Positions 26,501 through 36,793 of a stretch of 64,000 nucleotides of DNA are shown piece by piece. This stretch comes from Megamerina dolium (lineage: Eukaryota > Arthropoda > Insecta > Diptera > Megamerinidae), in contig OY978525.1 of the NCBI GenBank assembly GCA_963854835.1, positions 121,614,240 through 121,678,239 of the forward strand, in the 5' to 3' direction. Made by a program: the position numbers and the translations under genes. The first letter of the stretch is position 1. The number at the start of each line of letters is the position of its first letter. Below the pieces are notes generated by a model that was given only the letters and a program-made list of their open reading frames with translations, was not told the origin of the DNA and did not search any database.

Positions 26501-27618
26501 GCGATGTGATCGCTAAGGTGCTTCCGGAAAATCCGAAATTGAGTGCAGATGCTCTCCTGGAATACTATACTCCCATTTTGGATTGGATAAAATCAAAGAA
26601 TACTGAATCAAAAGTAAAAATTGGTTGGAATGCAACCAAGAAAAGTAAGCGCCATATTGCATTTAGTATACTGCAGTAATGTCGAATGAATTAATGTCGA
26701 GTGCTAGGAATGCAGGGTATACTTTAATATGTTCCTTAATTTGCACTGAATGCTATAATCATTCTAATTATTGTCAATATATGTTATATGTCTTATATAG
26801 CCATTTTTGGACAAATTTTGATGAATTGATTGATTGCAAATATTTTCACAATAATGTCAACAACCCAATTCCTTAAATTTGTTATTGTGACATATTTCGT
26901 GACATAAGGTCTGTTTTCGTACTTTTCCAGTAACAATTATCCAGTAAACAAATTTCTGAGAATTTGACAGCATTCGCTCTCAAAGAGAAAAATATGCCAA
27001 AAAGTACAAGAACGCAAAACCAGAAAAAACCTGCAAGTTTCACGAAAAGCTGATATTCCACTGTTTGCTTGTTAGTTTCTTTTGCTTATGATCAGCTGTT
27101 TTTCCTACTTGCAAGTCTTTACTGGGATAAATTTGTCCAGTAATTTGCAACTTCCCCTCAAAAGGAAATGTCATTTCGCTCTCTCAATTTCCCCAACTTT
27201 GCAAGTTTTTTGGGTACGAGAACACCAAAACGTGATAGTTTGTAACAATTGTTACAAATTATTGCGTACGAGAACACTCTGAATTGCAATTTACTTAGTG
27301 AAATATCAGCTGTCGAATTCTCAGAAATTTGTTTACTGGATAATTGTTACTGGAATAGTACGAAAACATACCTAATTTGTCCAGTAATAATTTGCAACTT
27401 CCCCTCGAAATGAAATGTCATTTCGCTCTCTCCATTTCTCCTTCTTTGCAAGTTTTTTTGGGTACGAGAACGCCAAAACGTGATAGTTTGTAACAATTAT
27501 CACAAACTATTGCGTACGAGAACACGCCTATAAATTCATTCGACCTTAATTAGTGTAGACGTGTATTTTGAGTATTCGCCGATTTCTAAACTTTCTTATA
27601 TTCACAGAAATTCTATAG
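23505..27618 (+). CDS. Ance-family (angiotensin-converting-enzyme-like) secreted pseudoenzyme, copy 1
   Basis: Peptidase M2 fold protein. Exons 23505-23573 (signal peptide, MCKKKQNMHSQ then a hydrophobic VLIILIATIVT), 24664-25231, 25293-25990, 26053-26393, 26466-26644 and an 11 nt last exon 27608-27618. Phases agree throughout and give 621 aa, the usual size of single-domain insect ACEs. ACE-like landmarks include WENWREK, a Cys pair flanking VPDVYMKYC, SASTPKHL, and the C-terminal GNDLKAMMALGSSKSW. The catalytic HExxH region is replaced: the aligned stretch is AHGYL (residues 378-382) before QYY, and the third ligand Glu is also lost (LQYPVGE). It therefore should not bind catalytic zinc. 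Drosophila has several Ance paralogues likewise lacking active-site residues. It is secreted, with no C-terminal anchor. The last intron is 963 bp because of inserted MITE sequence. Confidence 0.9.
23574..24663 (+). other. First intron of Ance-like copy 1
   Basis: 1,090 bp intron with donor GTAAGA after the signal-peptide exon and acceptor TGATAG. The interior is AT-rich and holds nothing recognisable. Confidence 0.7.
26908..27372. mobile_element. MITE in the last intron of Ance-like copy 1 (TAA target duplication)
   Basis: A 465 bp element flanked by TAA at 26905-26907 and 27373-27375. Its ends are near-perfect inverted repeats of about 60 bp, GGTCTGTTTTCGTACT on the left and GGTATGTTTTCGTACT at the right end read inward. 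The shared core includes CAGTAACAATTATCCAGTAA. TAA duplication and GG-initiated ends suit PIF/Harbinger-type MITEs. There is no coding capacity. Confidence 0.75.
27376..27530. repeat. Partial second copy of the MITE interior
   Basis: 27376-27530 repeats 27128-27280 of the adjacent MITE (TTTGCAACTTCCCCTC, GTCATTTCGCTCTCTC, GGGTACGAGAAC, GCGTACGAGAACAC) with about ten differences. This is either a truncated older copy or a partial tandem duplication. Confidence 0.7.
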
Positions 27619-27874
27619 ACTGAACATGGAATTACATGTAATTCGAATTGACTTCATCCACTTGAGAGCAAAATGGCGCACACAGAGTTCAGCTTTACCA
27701 ATATGTGAAAAAAGAAATGATTAAAACGTAAATACATAAGCACATGGTACATATTTTCAAATGAAAATTTCGATTTTTCTGTTTAATTAAACCCGACAAT
27801 TATTTATTGTTTAACTATCAGTGCAAACAGCCACTTACACAATGCTATTATATGCTTAGGATACTTAAGTCATC

Positions 27875-27880
27875 AATAAA
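27875..27880 (+). terminator. Probable polyadenylation signal of Ance-like copy 1
   Basis: AATAAA about 257 nt after the stop at 27618, in the sequence CATCAATAAAGTACG. Confidence 0.45.
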
Positions 27881-28169
27881 GTACGATAAAACTTTATTTC
27901 TGTTTTTGTTTCCGAATTAGACCAAGATTTTTGTCATACAAAAGTAATATCTAGTTCCGAAAATATTTAGAATTAAACTAAAAAATTAACGCATTCTTGG
28001 GCTATTTGATGATCTAAATAAGTAACATACACCATGATTGTAGCTTATGCGTTCTCTTGATTCACATTATCATAAATTTCAATAGCAAATTTATAAATGA
28101 AAAGCCATAGCTACTAGAGTTACAGCCCCAAGTGGCGACAGTAAGAAGACTTTGGGAATATTTGGGAGA

Positions 28170-28460
28170 TTGGAGGAGTGTCAGTGTTATCTTTCCCATA
28201 CAAAAGAAAGGATGTCCCAGTATTTGACCTCACTACTGTTGAATGAGTTTCCTCTGCATCACAAGTAAGGTCGTATGTATTATGCGTATTGCGTGAAAAA
28301 TTAAAGCTTATGCTCAATAACCTCACTGAAACTTATCAGTGTGGGTTCTGGCATTGTTATGCCCAAACCACTATCGATCAGATTTCCACGCTGCACACAA
28401 ATTCCAGTCAAAAATCATGCTACAGTCGGCCAACATTGAACAAAAGCTCAGATAGTATCC
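28170..28460 (+). mobile_element. LINE reverse transcriptase relic (central RT part)
   Basis: Decayed non-LTR reverse transcriptase on the + strand. Pieces like SVIFPIQKKGCPSI, then VLCVLREKLKLMLNNL and ETYQCGFWHCYAQTTIDQI, correspond to the RT block around the GFR-G-S-T-DQI motif. Frameshifts and stops interrupt it. No ends or poly(A) tail are recognised. Confidence 0.65.
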
Positions 28461-28689
28461 TCAGTAAATCCTAGGTATAGGTAGCAGTGCTAAACTTATG
28501 GGTCAACACTTTACTAATAATACAATTTTGAAATTGAATTTTGAAGTGGAAAGCTACATACAATGTACTGCATATTTCTTTATTGATCAAATACCATGCG
28601 TATAGGCAAAAATAACTAACTTTGTGCAAATTTTATTAAAAACCCTAAATTTGAATTTAGAGCAAACAATTACCGAACGATTCTTTTGC

Positions 28690-28835
28690 AGAAATGTTAT
28701 TTCATATGGTAAGACCAACTGCAACCTATGCTGCCATTGCGTGGTGGCCTTAAATTTAACAAATCACAGCCATCCGGAAATGTACAAACTTCAGAGGCTT
28801 GCTTGTCTCTCCATAAGTGCGGCCGTTAGGTAGAA
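28690..28835 (+). mobile_element. LINE reverse transcriptase relic (C-terminal part)
   Basis: MVRPTATYAAIAWWP in one frame and KLQRLACLSISAAVR in another match the conserved end of LINE reverse transcriptases (Y-A-A-WWP, then KLQRLAC). It is probably from the same or a related element as 28170-28460, with the intervening part lost. Confidence 0.6.
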
Positions 28836-29089
28836 CAAAGAAAAGCCCTCATCGAGTTGGAGTCGAGTCGAGTCGAGACATCAATGAGAGATGGCAGAGG
28901 GATTAAATGAAAATCATTTAGATATCTTGCACTCGTTAGACAGCTTGATATTTGAATTATACATAAGTTGAAATTGAATTATTTAAGTAAACGCAACGAA
29001 TTCGATTCTTTTTCAAACGAATTACAACTGACGGTGGAAAATGAATCGTTTATGATAAAATAAAAATAAATATGTGGCACTTAAAGCTC

Positions 29090-29425
29090 CGAAGGGTTCA
29101 TTGGTCGAGCTTCTCTTCCATTACTGTTGTGCGTGTTAAATTTTGGACAGTATTAGAAGGGACCTTCTTATTTTAGCCGGTTCCGAACTGCAGAACCCTT
29201 GTGACATCTCTTTTTCTGAGCTTTGTCACAGAGTTCTTTTAGAAGCATTTTCATGGCAAGTTGTTACTGTCAAAAGAAATGCCAATTGCTTGCCGACAGG
29301 TGGGTACCGTACGAAAGAAAAATCTTCTCGATATTAAATTTGTTATGCATGAGCCGGGGATTGAACCACGACCTACAGATCAGAAGTCCAACACACTAAC
29401 CACTGAGCTACGGTACCAACTGCTA
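29090..29425 (-). mobile_element. tRNA-derived SINE
   Basis: Read on the - strand, the 5' head at about 29418-29345 contains RNA polymerase III-like boxes: TAGCTCAGTGGTTAG (A box) and GGTTCAATCCC (B box), spaced as in a tRNA. The acceptor ends do not pair, so it is not a tRNA gene. The body runs to about 29090, ending CTTCGGAGCTTTAAG. Related copies lie at 13955-14090, 61750-62040 and 63925-64000. Confidence 0.75.
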
Positions 29426-30619
29426 TTTAACTCGCTTCCAAGGTCAACAACTGGACAAATTAAATGCAATAAATTTCGAAAATCGACCAAAATTAGTTAA
29501 TCACAAAGGTGTTATTTTCCACAAGGAAGCTGTGAAATCGCGCTTGATGTAGAAGTTGCCAGGAGAATGGCAAAATGTTATCGAACAAAAGAAAAATATA
29601 TCAATGATTGAAATTCATTCTATGTACTTGTATGTAAAAAATATGTTTGATTTGTAAAAAATATCGTAAATTACATATTTAGTTGCTGACTCATTTTATT
29701 TATTAACAGTTCGCTAACAGTATGAATCAAACAATTTTTTTCACAAACAAATAGAAATAAAAATTGATGAATGATGATGATTGTATTTCTAAATTTAAGC
29801 ATGATGAGATATAAGGTAAATTTGTGCGCATTTATGAGGCACCAAGGGCTGCCAAGGAATGCTACAAAATGGAACTCAATTGTATATATGCGGTTCAACA
29901 GGTAATCCTAACAGGAAATTCCATGATAGTTCCTAGTTTAATGGTGCTACTACAGCACCATTAAACAAACGGGCGCTAGAAGTATCACGGAAAAATATTT
30001 TTCATGACTTACACCTTCTATTTTTATCTACAAAGTATCAAGTAAAATAATGGATTAGTCCTAGTACGGAAAACAGAAAGATCATAATTTGAAAGAGGAA
30101 TTATGCTGTTTTTAGTACGGATAATGGGAATTGATTGTGCTTAATTGTTGTTGCAACGATCCACATGCTAACTAAGAATATAATAAATTAGTATGTACTT
30201 AATTGTTACTCTTTTGTAGAACATTATATATCGTATAACGTTTCTAAAATCTTTACTTTCTACGCTACATAAAATAAGCTCCATTTTGTTATACAAAGCA
30301 CGCAAATAATTTATTAGAGATCAATTCAATCGAATTTCTTTAAATGTTTTTAAATTTTGAGTAAATACTGATAAGCAGGGCATTAGCTATAATAGATTTA
30401 AAAATATTTCGAGTACATATGTCACATCATATTTAGTTCTTTGGAAGCTTATCGAACTTAAATAAAATTAAGAGTATTCAAAATAGGAAATTTAGTCTGA
30501 TTGTATCTCTTCGTTGAAATTGTTCTTTAGCTAAGAATATATTTACACATTCGGTGAAACAAGATAAACTGAATTCGGAATTAGTTTTCGATTTACTTTC
30601 GAGTCTGGTAACATAACTA
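29426..30619. other. Intergenic region between the Ance-like genes
   Basis: AT-rich sequence with no coding exon. It contains a perfect 13 bp hairpin at 29936-29966, reported as a finding. The promoter of Ance-like copy 2 should lie just before 30620, but no clear TATA/initiator pair stands out. Confidence 0.5.
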
Positions 30620-33600
30620 ATGGAAATGTATTTCAAAGGCATTTGCATTATAATAATTGCAGCTATAATCGGGGTAAGAATAATGTGTTTAATTTTAGGT
30701 TTTCGAAGAAGGTATTCTAAAAATGTCAACCTCAAATCATACATGAGTGTTTACTGAATCTAAATATGACTTGATCTCATTGCTCAGCAGATTAAAAATC
30801 ATAAATGTTCATATTATGTATAAACGAGTGCGAGCTGATAAGTTCATTATACCATAAACGCAGAAGATGTCGTTGTCGCTCTTAAAAACAACATACAAAA
30901 TTTTGTAAAAACATGTTGATTCTTTTAGGTTTGGCAATTATTGGTTTAGGTTTCAGTTTTGTGATTAATAGTGAAAAAATGAATTTCGTGTATTTTTTGA
31001 GGAAAAAAAAACAATCGTTGAGATCAAAATTAAACTTGAACTTGGTTTTACGGCGACTCATTATCATCGTATGGAAGTGGCGTACCTAATTTCCTTTCGA
31101 ATTTTGTGCTGAGCACGTCAAACTGACACGCCCACCAAAGAAGAAGAAGAGCAATGAGCGAAGTTGTTGTTGTAACAGCATACGGATTACACATATACAC
31201 TGTATAAGGTGTGATTAGTTAGCGTTGTTGTTATTGTCGTTAATGGCTTATGGTTCAAGTTCAAAAAAACGGCTACGTGGTGTCATGTGGGCCACGGTCA
31301 TAATGTGGACACAGATCTGGGATCTCGTCATTGAGTCTGTGCATATAGCAGTTCAGCTTCTTGCTCCATCCTGATCGTAGCTGGGAGAGCGTCGCTCTGG
31401 TACTCTGGCTTAGCTCGGCGGCAGTAATTTGCGGGGGAGACCATTGAGAAAAATATTGTTGATGTGTTTTTCGATGGCAGACTCAACAGTATTTTGGTGT
31501 AAGCTTTTTAGTAACACCATTCGAGATGCGTAGTCAAGGCCCGTAGCGTGTTGGCTGATGTGTTCATCATATGATCTCATCGTTTTGCTGGTGTTAAGTG
31601 GAAGCGCTTCGTTTGCCGCTAGACCATGATTAGGGCGATTTGGCATGGTAGTGGGAATTGCTTTGTTAGGTGCTCATCCTGCGTCTTGGCTTTGAGCATA
31701 TGTGTCTCTTGATGGAGATGATAATTATTTGCCATCTTATGGCAGCCTTTGATGTTTCGCAGCGTAGAGTTCTGTCTTGCCATCCATACTGGGGAGGCGT
31801 AGTTTAAAATCTCCCAATCCGTATATGCCAAAGCCTTCAGCACATTGTTGCGCTTTGGTAGTTTTTGTGCGATACATTTGGTGTACGCAGTGAACGTCAT
31901 TTAGCTGTCGAAAACAATTTTGGGATTATTGGCAGTGGGTATGACATTATCATCCACGATAATATTGAGCTCTGTTCTCACTTCTCTGGTCCAAGTTGTA
32001 AAGAGCGTCGCAATTGACTTTTTAGGTGACAGTATAAGATTCCTCAATGATTGCAGTATGAGATTCCAGATGAGTGAAGTTAAGTGAAATAGCTGAGTTA
32101 TACAATATTATATTATATATACAACTCGGAAGGCTTAAAAAAGTTAAAGTTAAAAACGTTGAAAAACACATCTGTATTTATAGAATAGTATAATTCTGCG
32201 TTTTATTCACTTACTTATCGCCTTGCCTTCGTACGTACCTTTTAACGTATTGCGAAATTATGTACGTAAATATACGTATGTGTAATTATAGATAACCTTG
32301 GCCGCAACCAGTAATGAGATTGAAGCAAAGAAGTTCATCGATGCAGCCAGCTCACGTTATTATAAATTCTATAATGAATTGGCAAGTGATGTATTTGGAC
32401 CTGAATCCAATTCTGAAGATATAGATGAGTTACTGACTAAGCTCGAATCTATGAAGGAAATTCCCAAAGAATTGGTTGAGATCTCAGAGGAGGCCAGTCA
32501 ATTTGATTTGAGCAAAATTCAGGATGAACAAATCAAAAATGCCCTACAAAATCTACGAGAAGTTGGTTCGCTTTACGTCCTAGGTGAAGAATATTTCTCA
32601 ACGGTGCCATTAAGCGTACAAGCATTAGAACAACTAGCAACCGATAAAGAGATTGAACCATACGTGGACAATGAAAATGTAGCAGATCATGATAATTCAC
32701 TTCTGGCATATTATCCAGATATACAGAAAATATTTCAAACTAGTAACAATGCTGAAGAATTACAATACTATTGGGAAAATTGGCGCGAAAAGAATGCAGT
32801 GTGGTCAAAGGTCAATTTCTATTCGATTGTGGAAGCTTTTCAAAAAGCTGCCAAGTTGTTGGGTAAGTATCTTAAGATACTTTTGGATAATTTTTAGTTC
32901 TTTCATAAATCAAATTTTATCCAGACATACCGGTACTTTCATTTTGGTACAGACGCTATCATCATGCCGACTTTCTGCAAGAAATGGAAAGAGTCATGGA
33001 TGATCTGAAACCGGCATATCAACAAATGCATTCATTCGTACGACAACAATTGGTTAAAAAATATGGAGCGCAAGTTATCGATCCAAATGGTCCAATACCT
33101 GATCATCTGTTCCAACAAGTACTCGAACAAACTTGGCGAAATGGCAGCATTGTTGAGAATTTCTTCCCATTTCGAGATTTGCCGCCCTACGATAAATTTG
33201 TTCAAAAATATGATGATCCTTTAAAGCTAATTGAAGCAGCCGAACGTTTTTATACATCGTTGGGATTTGAGCCTCTTTCTGAGGAATTCCGCAAGAGTCG
33301 TCTCATAGCTAACGATGACTCTGAGCATGTTGACAATTGCAGAGCCAGCATTTTTGATTTAGTACCAGATGTATATATGAAATATTGTAGTAAGATTGAT
33401 TTTAGGAAATTCTTGCAGGCCCATGGTTATTTGGCACAATATTATTATGCTCAGGAAAAACGAAATCTCCCGGCTTACTATTTTGCATCGTATGATCTGC
33501 AATATCCGGTTGGTGAGGCAATCATTTTATCAGCTTCAACACCAAAACATCTAACTTCAATTGGTTTAGTCAAAGATTTTAAATTCACAGACGAAATATT

Positions 33601-34356
33601 TATGAATCGTCTACTACGCATGGTAGGTAGAGTACTTTTATACTTCTAATGGCTGAATGTTAAAGCTGCTATTTTATTCGACAGGGCATACACACAATGT
33701 TCAATATACCATTGTTCTTTGTCCACACTAAACTTATGAACGACTTGTTAGATGGTACCATAGAGATGGATGGTGTTAACAAACACTATTGGAAACTGAT
33801 GGAACAATATGCAGGCGTTGAACCACCAACTGATCGTTCAGAAGCAGCCATTGATTTTCCATTTAAATTCTATACGGATATGGAAGAAAATCATCATACA
33901 AGAAAATTTGTTTCAGAAGTAATTGGTTATCAGTTCTATCGCGCCTTCTGCAAAAAGAATGGTCAAGTTGGTGCATTGAATAATTGTGACTTTTATGGGA
34001 ATTTGAGTGTTGGCAATGATTTGAAGTAATGCTCAGTAATCAGTTTTCTTTGATATACTTCAATTCGATTGAAACCAAAACTAATTTCATTTCGTAGAGC
34101 GATGATGTCTCTGGGTTCCTCTAAATCATGGCACGATGTGATCGCTAAGGTGCTTCCGGAAAATCCGAAATTGAGTGCAGATGCTCTCCTGGAATACTAT
34201 ACTCCCATTTTGGATTGGATAAAATCAAAGAATACTGAATCAAAAGTAAAAATTGGTTGGAATGCAACTAAAAAGAGTAAGCGCTGTAATGATTTTTGTT
34301 TGTAAACCATTTTTTTATTATACCTTTCATCTTCGTATTTTACAGCAATTCTGTAG
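30620..34356 (+). CDS. Ance-family (angiotensin-converting-enzyme-like) secreted pseudoenzyme, copy 2
   Basis: Tandem paralogue of copy 1. Exons 30620-30673 (signal peptide MEMYFKGICIIIIAAIIG), 32292-32862, 32925-33622, 33685-34025, 34098-34276 and an 11 nt last exon 34346-34356 give 617 aa ending in TIL. Phases match copy 1 exon by exon. The signal exon was too short for a simple ORF search; I chose it for its in-phase donor GTAAGA and hydrophobic run. An alternative start is the second in-frame ATG at 30626. The HExxH site is again replaced by AHGYL (residues 374-378) and the Glu ligand is lost, so it is predicted inactive. Exon 2 is only about 70% identical to copy 1, while exons 4-5 differ at about three residues in total. 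Confidence 0.88.
31270..32070 (-). mobile_element. Jockey-type LINE relic in the first intron of Ance-like copy 2
   Basis: On the - strand the pieces are in order: SPKKSIATLFTTWTREV, NPKIVFDS, NNVLKALA, LNYASPVW and a C-terminal QLRSGWSKKLNCYMHRLND followed by DLCPHYDRGPHDTT. This matches the end of jockey-clade reverse transcriptases, including the CPxC...PHDT segment with one Cys lost. Stops and at least one deletion make it inactive. It lies antisense in the 1.6 kb intron 30674-32291. Confidence 0.75.
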
Positions 34357-34502
34357 GCTAAATATTGGAACTGCGCTATTGGTATTTAATCCAATTTAAT
34401 TTAGAAATGATATTGGATTTTGAAATTTATACTTTTGTGGTGGTAACCAATTAATACAAAGTTTCTTTATTACAATTAATTGTATTTATTTGCATTATTT
34501 TT

Positions 34503-34508
34503 AATAAA
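34503..34508 (+). terminator. Probable polyadenylation signal of Ance-like copy 2
   Basis: AATAAA 147 nt after the stop at 34356, followed by a G-rich stretch (TTGCGGGGGG). Confidence 0.6.
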
Positions 34509-35148
34509 GACATTGCGGGGGGTGTAATTTAACATCGTTTTGGGTGCTTTCTTCTTGCTAAAAGATCATAATTGTTGCCTAGATGCTATCAAGCTAAAAT
34601 ATCTATTAAGAAGTGGGCATTTGGACTACTCTTGGGCCAGTAGTAACTAGTTACGGTGCCGGTGTTGGGAGCAGTTTAGTAATACCATATAAACATGTAT
34701 ATGTGTCATATGTGCTATTAATCAAGTGTTCATTTGTCATGATTGTCATTCATATTATATCTTTAGACATAGTTTTTTTTCGACTATTTCTTCTTTTAAA
34801 TAAAATATCAACTTTTGACTTTGCTGTATTAATTGGAATTTTATTTACTATATATATGTATGTAAATTCATTTAATTGAAAACATTTTCGTAAATCGATT
34901 TTTCATTTAATTCATTTATATAGAGCGAGTTAAATTGAAAATACGCACCTATAATAATAGGAATTGAAAAATATTATGCAAAGAAATAAATTAAGAATTT
35001 ATTAGAAAATAAGGAAAGAGGCATGAAAGTTTGACAGGCCATTCAACTATCTCCATTTTTATGTAATACTAGAATAAATCTTAAAAGTGACATTTGACGG
35101 TAGATTGTAACATGTTTAGATAAAATAGTCACCGTCAGTTGTACACAT
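34509..35148. other. Intergenic region, no gene seen
   Basis: AT-rich sequence downstream of Ance-like copy 2. The frame 34613-34879 has no recognisable domain. Confidence 0.45.
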
Positions 35149-35150
35149 TA

Positions 35151-35627
35151 GTGGGATTCATGAAATCGTCTAAACATATAAACCGTATAATTTTACATCG
35201 TTTAAACGCACCAAACAAATCATCGTATAAAGGACGTAAATCAATCTGCTGATTATTAATTGATTGAACAAAATACAAATGCAGAAAATTAGCAGAAGGG
35301 AAAAAAATACAAATTAATGAACAACAAAATGATAGTAATTATCCTTACTGTGCACAATAGGCCTAGGGTCGCAGTGCAATACAACCCTCTAATAATCCTT
35401 ACTGTAAAGTAGTAAATTCATCTATAATTTAATGTATTACAGAACAAAAGTGTATTCAACAGGGTTGCATTTCAAACTGTATAATTTTATTTGGTCATTT
35501 ACACGATGAAATCATCGCGTAAAATCATTTTCATACAAATATATGACAGCTAATTTACGGGCATATATCGTAATTTGATAAAATTTATGTGGTTTACGCG
35601 GCTTTTATGCGATTGTGTGAATCCCAC
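35151..35627. mobile_element. MITE with TA target duplication
   Basis: A 477 bp element bounded by TA (35149-35150 and 35628-35629). Its terminal inverted repeats of about 18 bp begin GTGGGATTCA and continue similarly to AATCG at both ends. The interior is non-coding. TA duplication suits a Tc1/mariner-derived MITE. Confidence 0.75.
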
Positions 35628-36526
35628 TATTGTTTGTTATAACGCTTAGTACTAAATGTTGTTATTAAGACATTTTTTATTTTCGGTTTTTTTCTGCTTC
35701 TAGTAAATAAGCATTATTCCTTGTAATTCTTTGAATGCAAATGTGGAAAAGAAATTTGTTTGTGCTCTCTTTTAATTTGCATTTGTATTTTCTACGTGCC
35801 ATGGAATTTTTGTTGTTGTTGTTTTTATTATACGACCTATTCAAAATAGTTGCATTCGTTAAAATTTTGCCATTTTAAAAATCGTAAAAATTCGGGCAGC
35901 ATTATTAAGTTAAAATTTCATTATTTTGATCTTTTTAAAGTGTTGGTTCTGTACAAACAGAAGGGAAAATTGAAATTCATTCAAATTGTGTTTCGCGCCA
36001 GTTCATTTTTGCTCTTTATGATTTTTATACGTATGTCAATGAATTTATATGTTTTTAATTTACCATTTTTTTCATGATTAAAACTTAAACAAATTGTTTT
36101 TATTCTGTGTTTTTAATTCATTTTTAATCCCTATTTTTAAGTTTATAAAACTAGTCAATTTGGATTTGAAAATCTATCAAACATATCTTCAGTACATATG
36201 AATGTAATCCATATACATTCTTCAGCAAAAATTTCCTATAAAAGTTGTCTTTTAGCCCAGATTTATATGTAGATTTATATTTTTGAATAGTATACGCATC
36301 TTATATCTAAAATTCAAAATATGCCAAACTTTCACACCTCTCTTATTTTATTATTACTAATATATATTCATAGGTATATTTTTCGGGTTATTATTGCTTT
36401 TAATTTTATAGTACATATCGTCATCATCACTTCTGAAGGCCTTGACATTCTTTTCGATACCGGTTGTTATACATACGTAATATAATAGTCCGTACATTCG
36501 ATTTTGAATGGGTTTTAATTTTGAAT

Positions 36527-36793
36527 CATAAAAAATAAATAAATTTGGCAGCGCATGTTTTATATTTTTTAGTAGTGTGCATTGTTAAAGGACAATTTTT
36601 TGGTTGCGACAGCTCTGACGCTGATGAACGCAAATCAGTACAAAACAAATCCATAAAAAACATAAAACATAAAAAATAAATAAATTTGGCAGCGCATGTT
36701 TTATATTTTTTAGTAGTGTGCATTGTTAAAGGACAATTTTTTGGTTGCGACAGCTCTGACGCTGATGAACGCAAATCAGTACAAAACAAATCC
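36527..36793. repeat. Two-copy 141 bp tandem duplication
   Basis: 36527-36652 and 36668-36793 are identical or nearly so by eye, with a period of 141 bp. Each contains AAATTTGGCAGCGCATG and TTGCGACAGCTCTGACGC. The near-identity suggests a recent duplication. Confidence 0.85.

Noticed and set aside
29345..29418. tRNA gene on the - strand
   Set aside because: A and B boxes are present, but the acceptor stem does not pair and the segment continues into a repeat body; called a SINE head.
36527..36793. CRISPR-like direct repeats
   Set aside because: Only two long adjacent copies with no spacers, in a eukaryotic genome.
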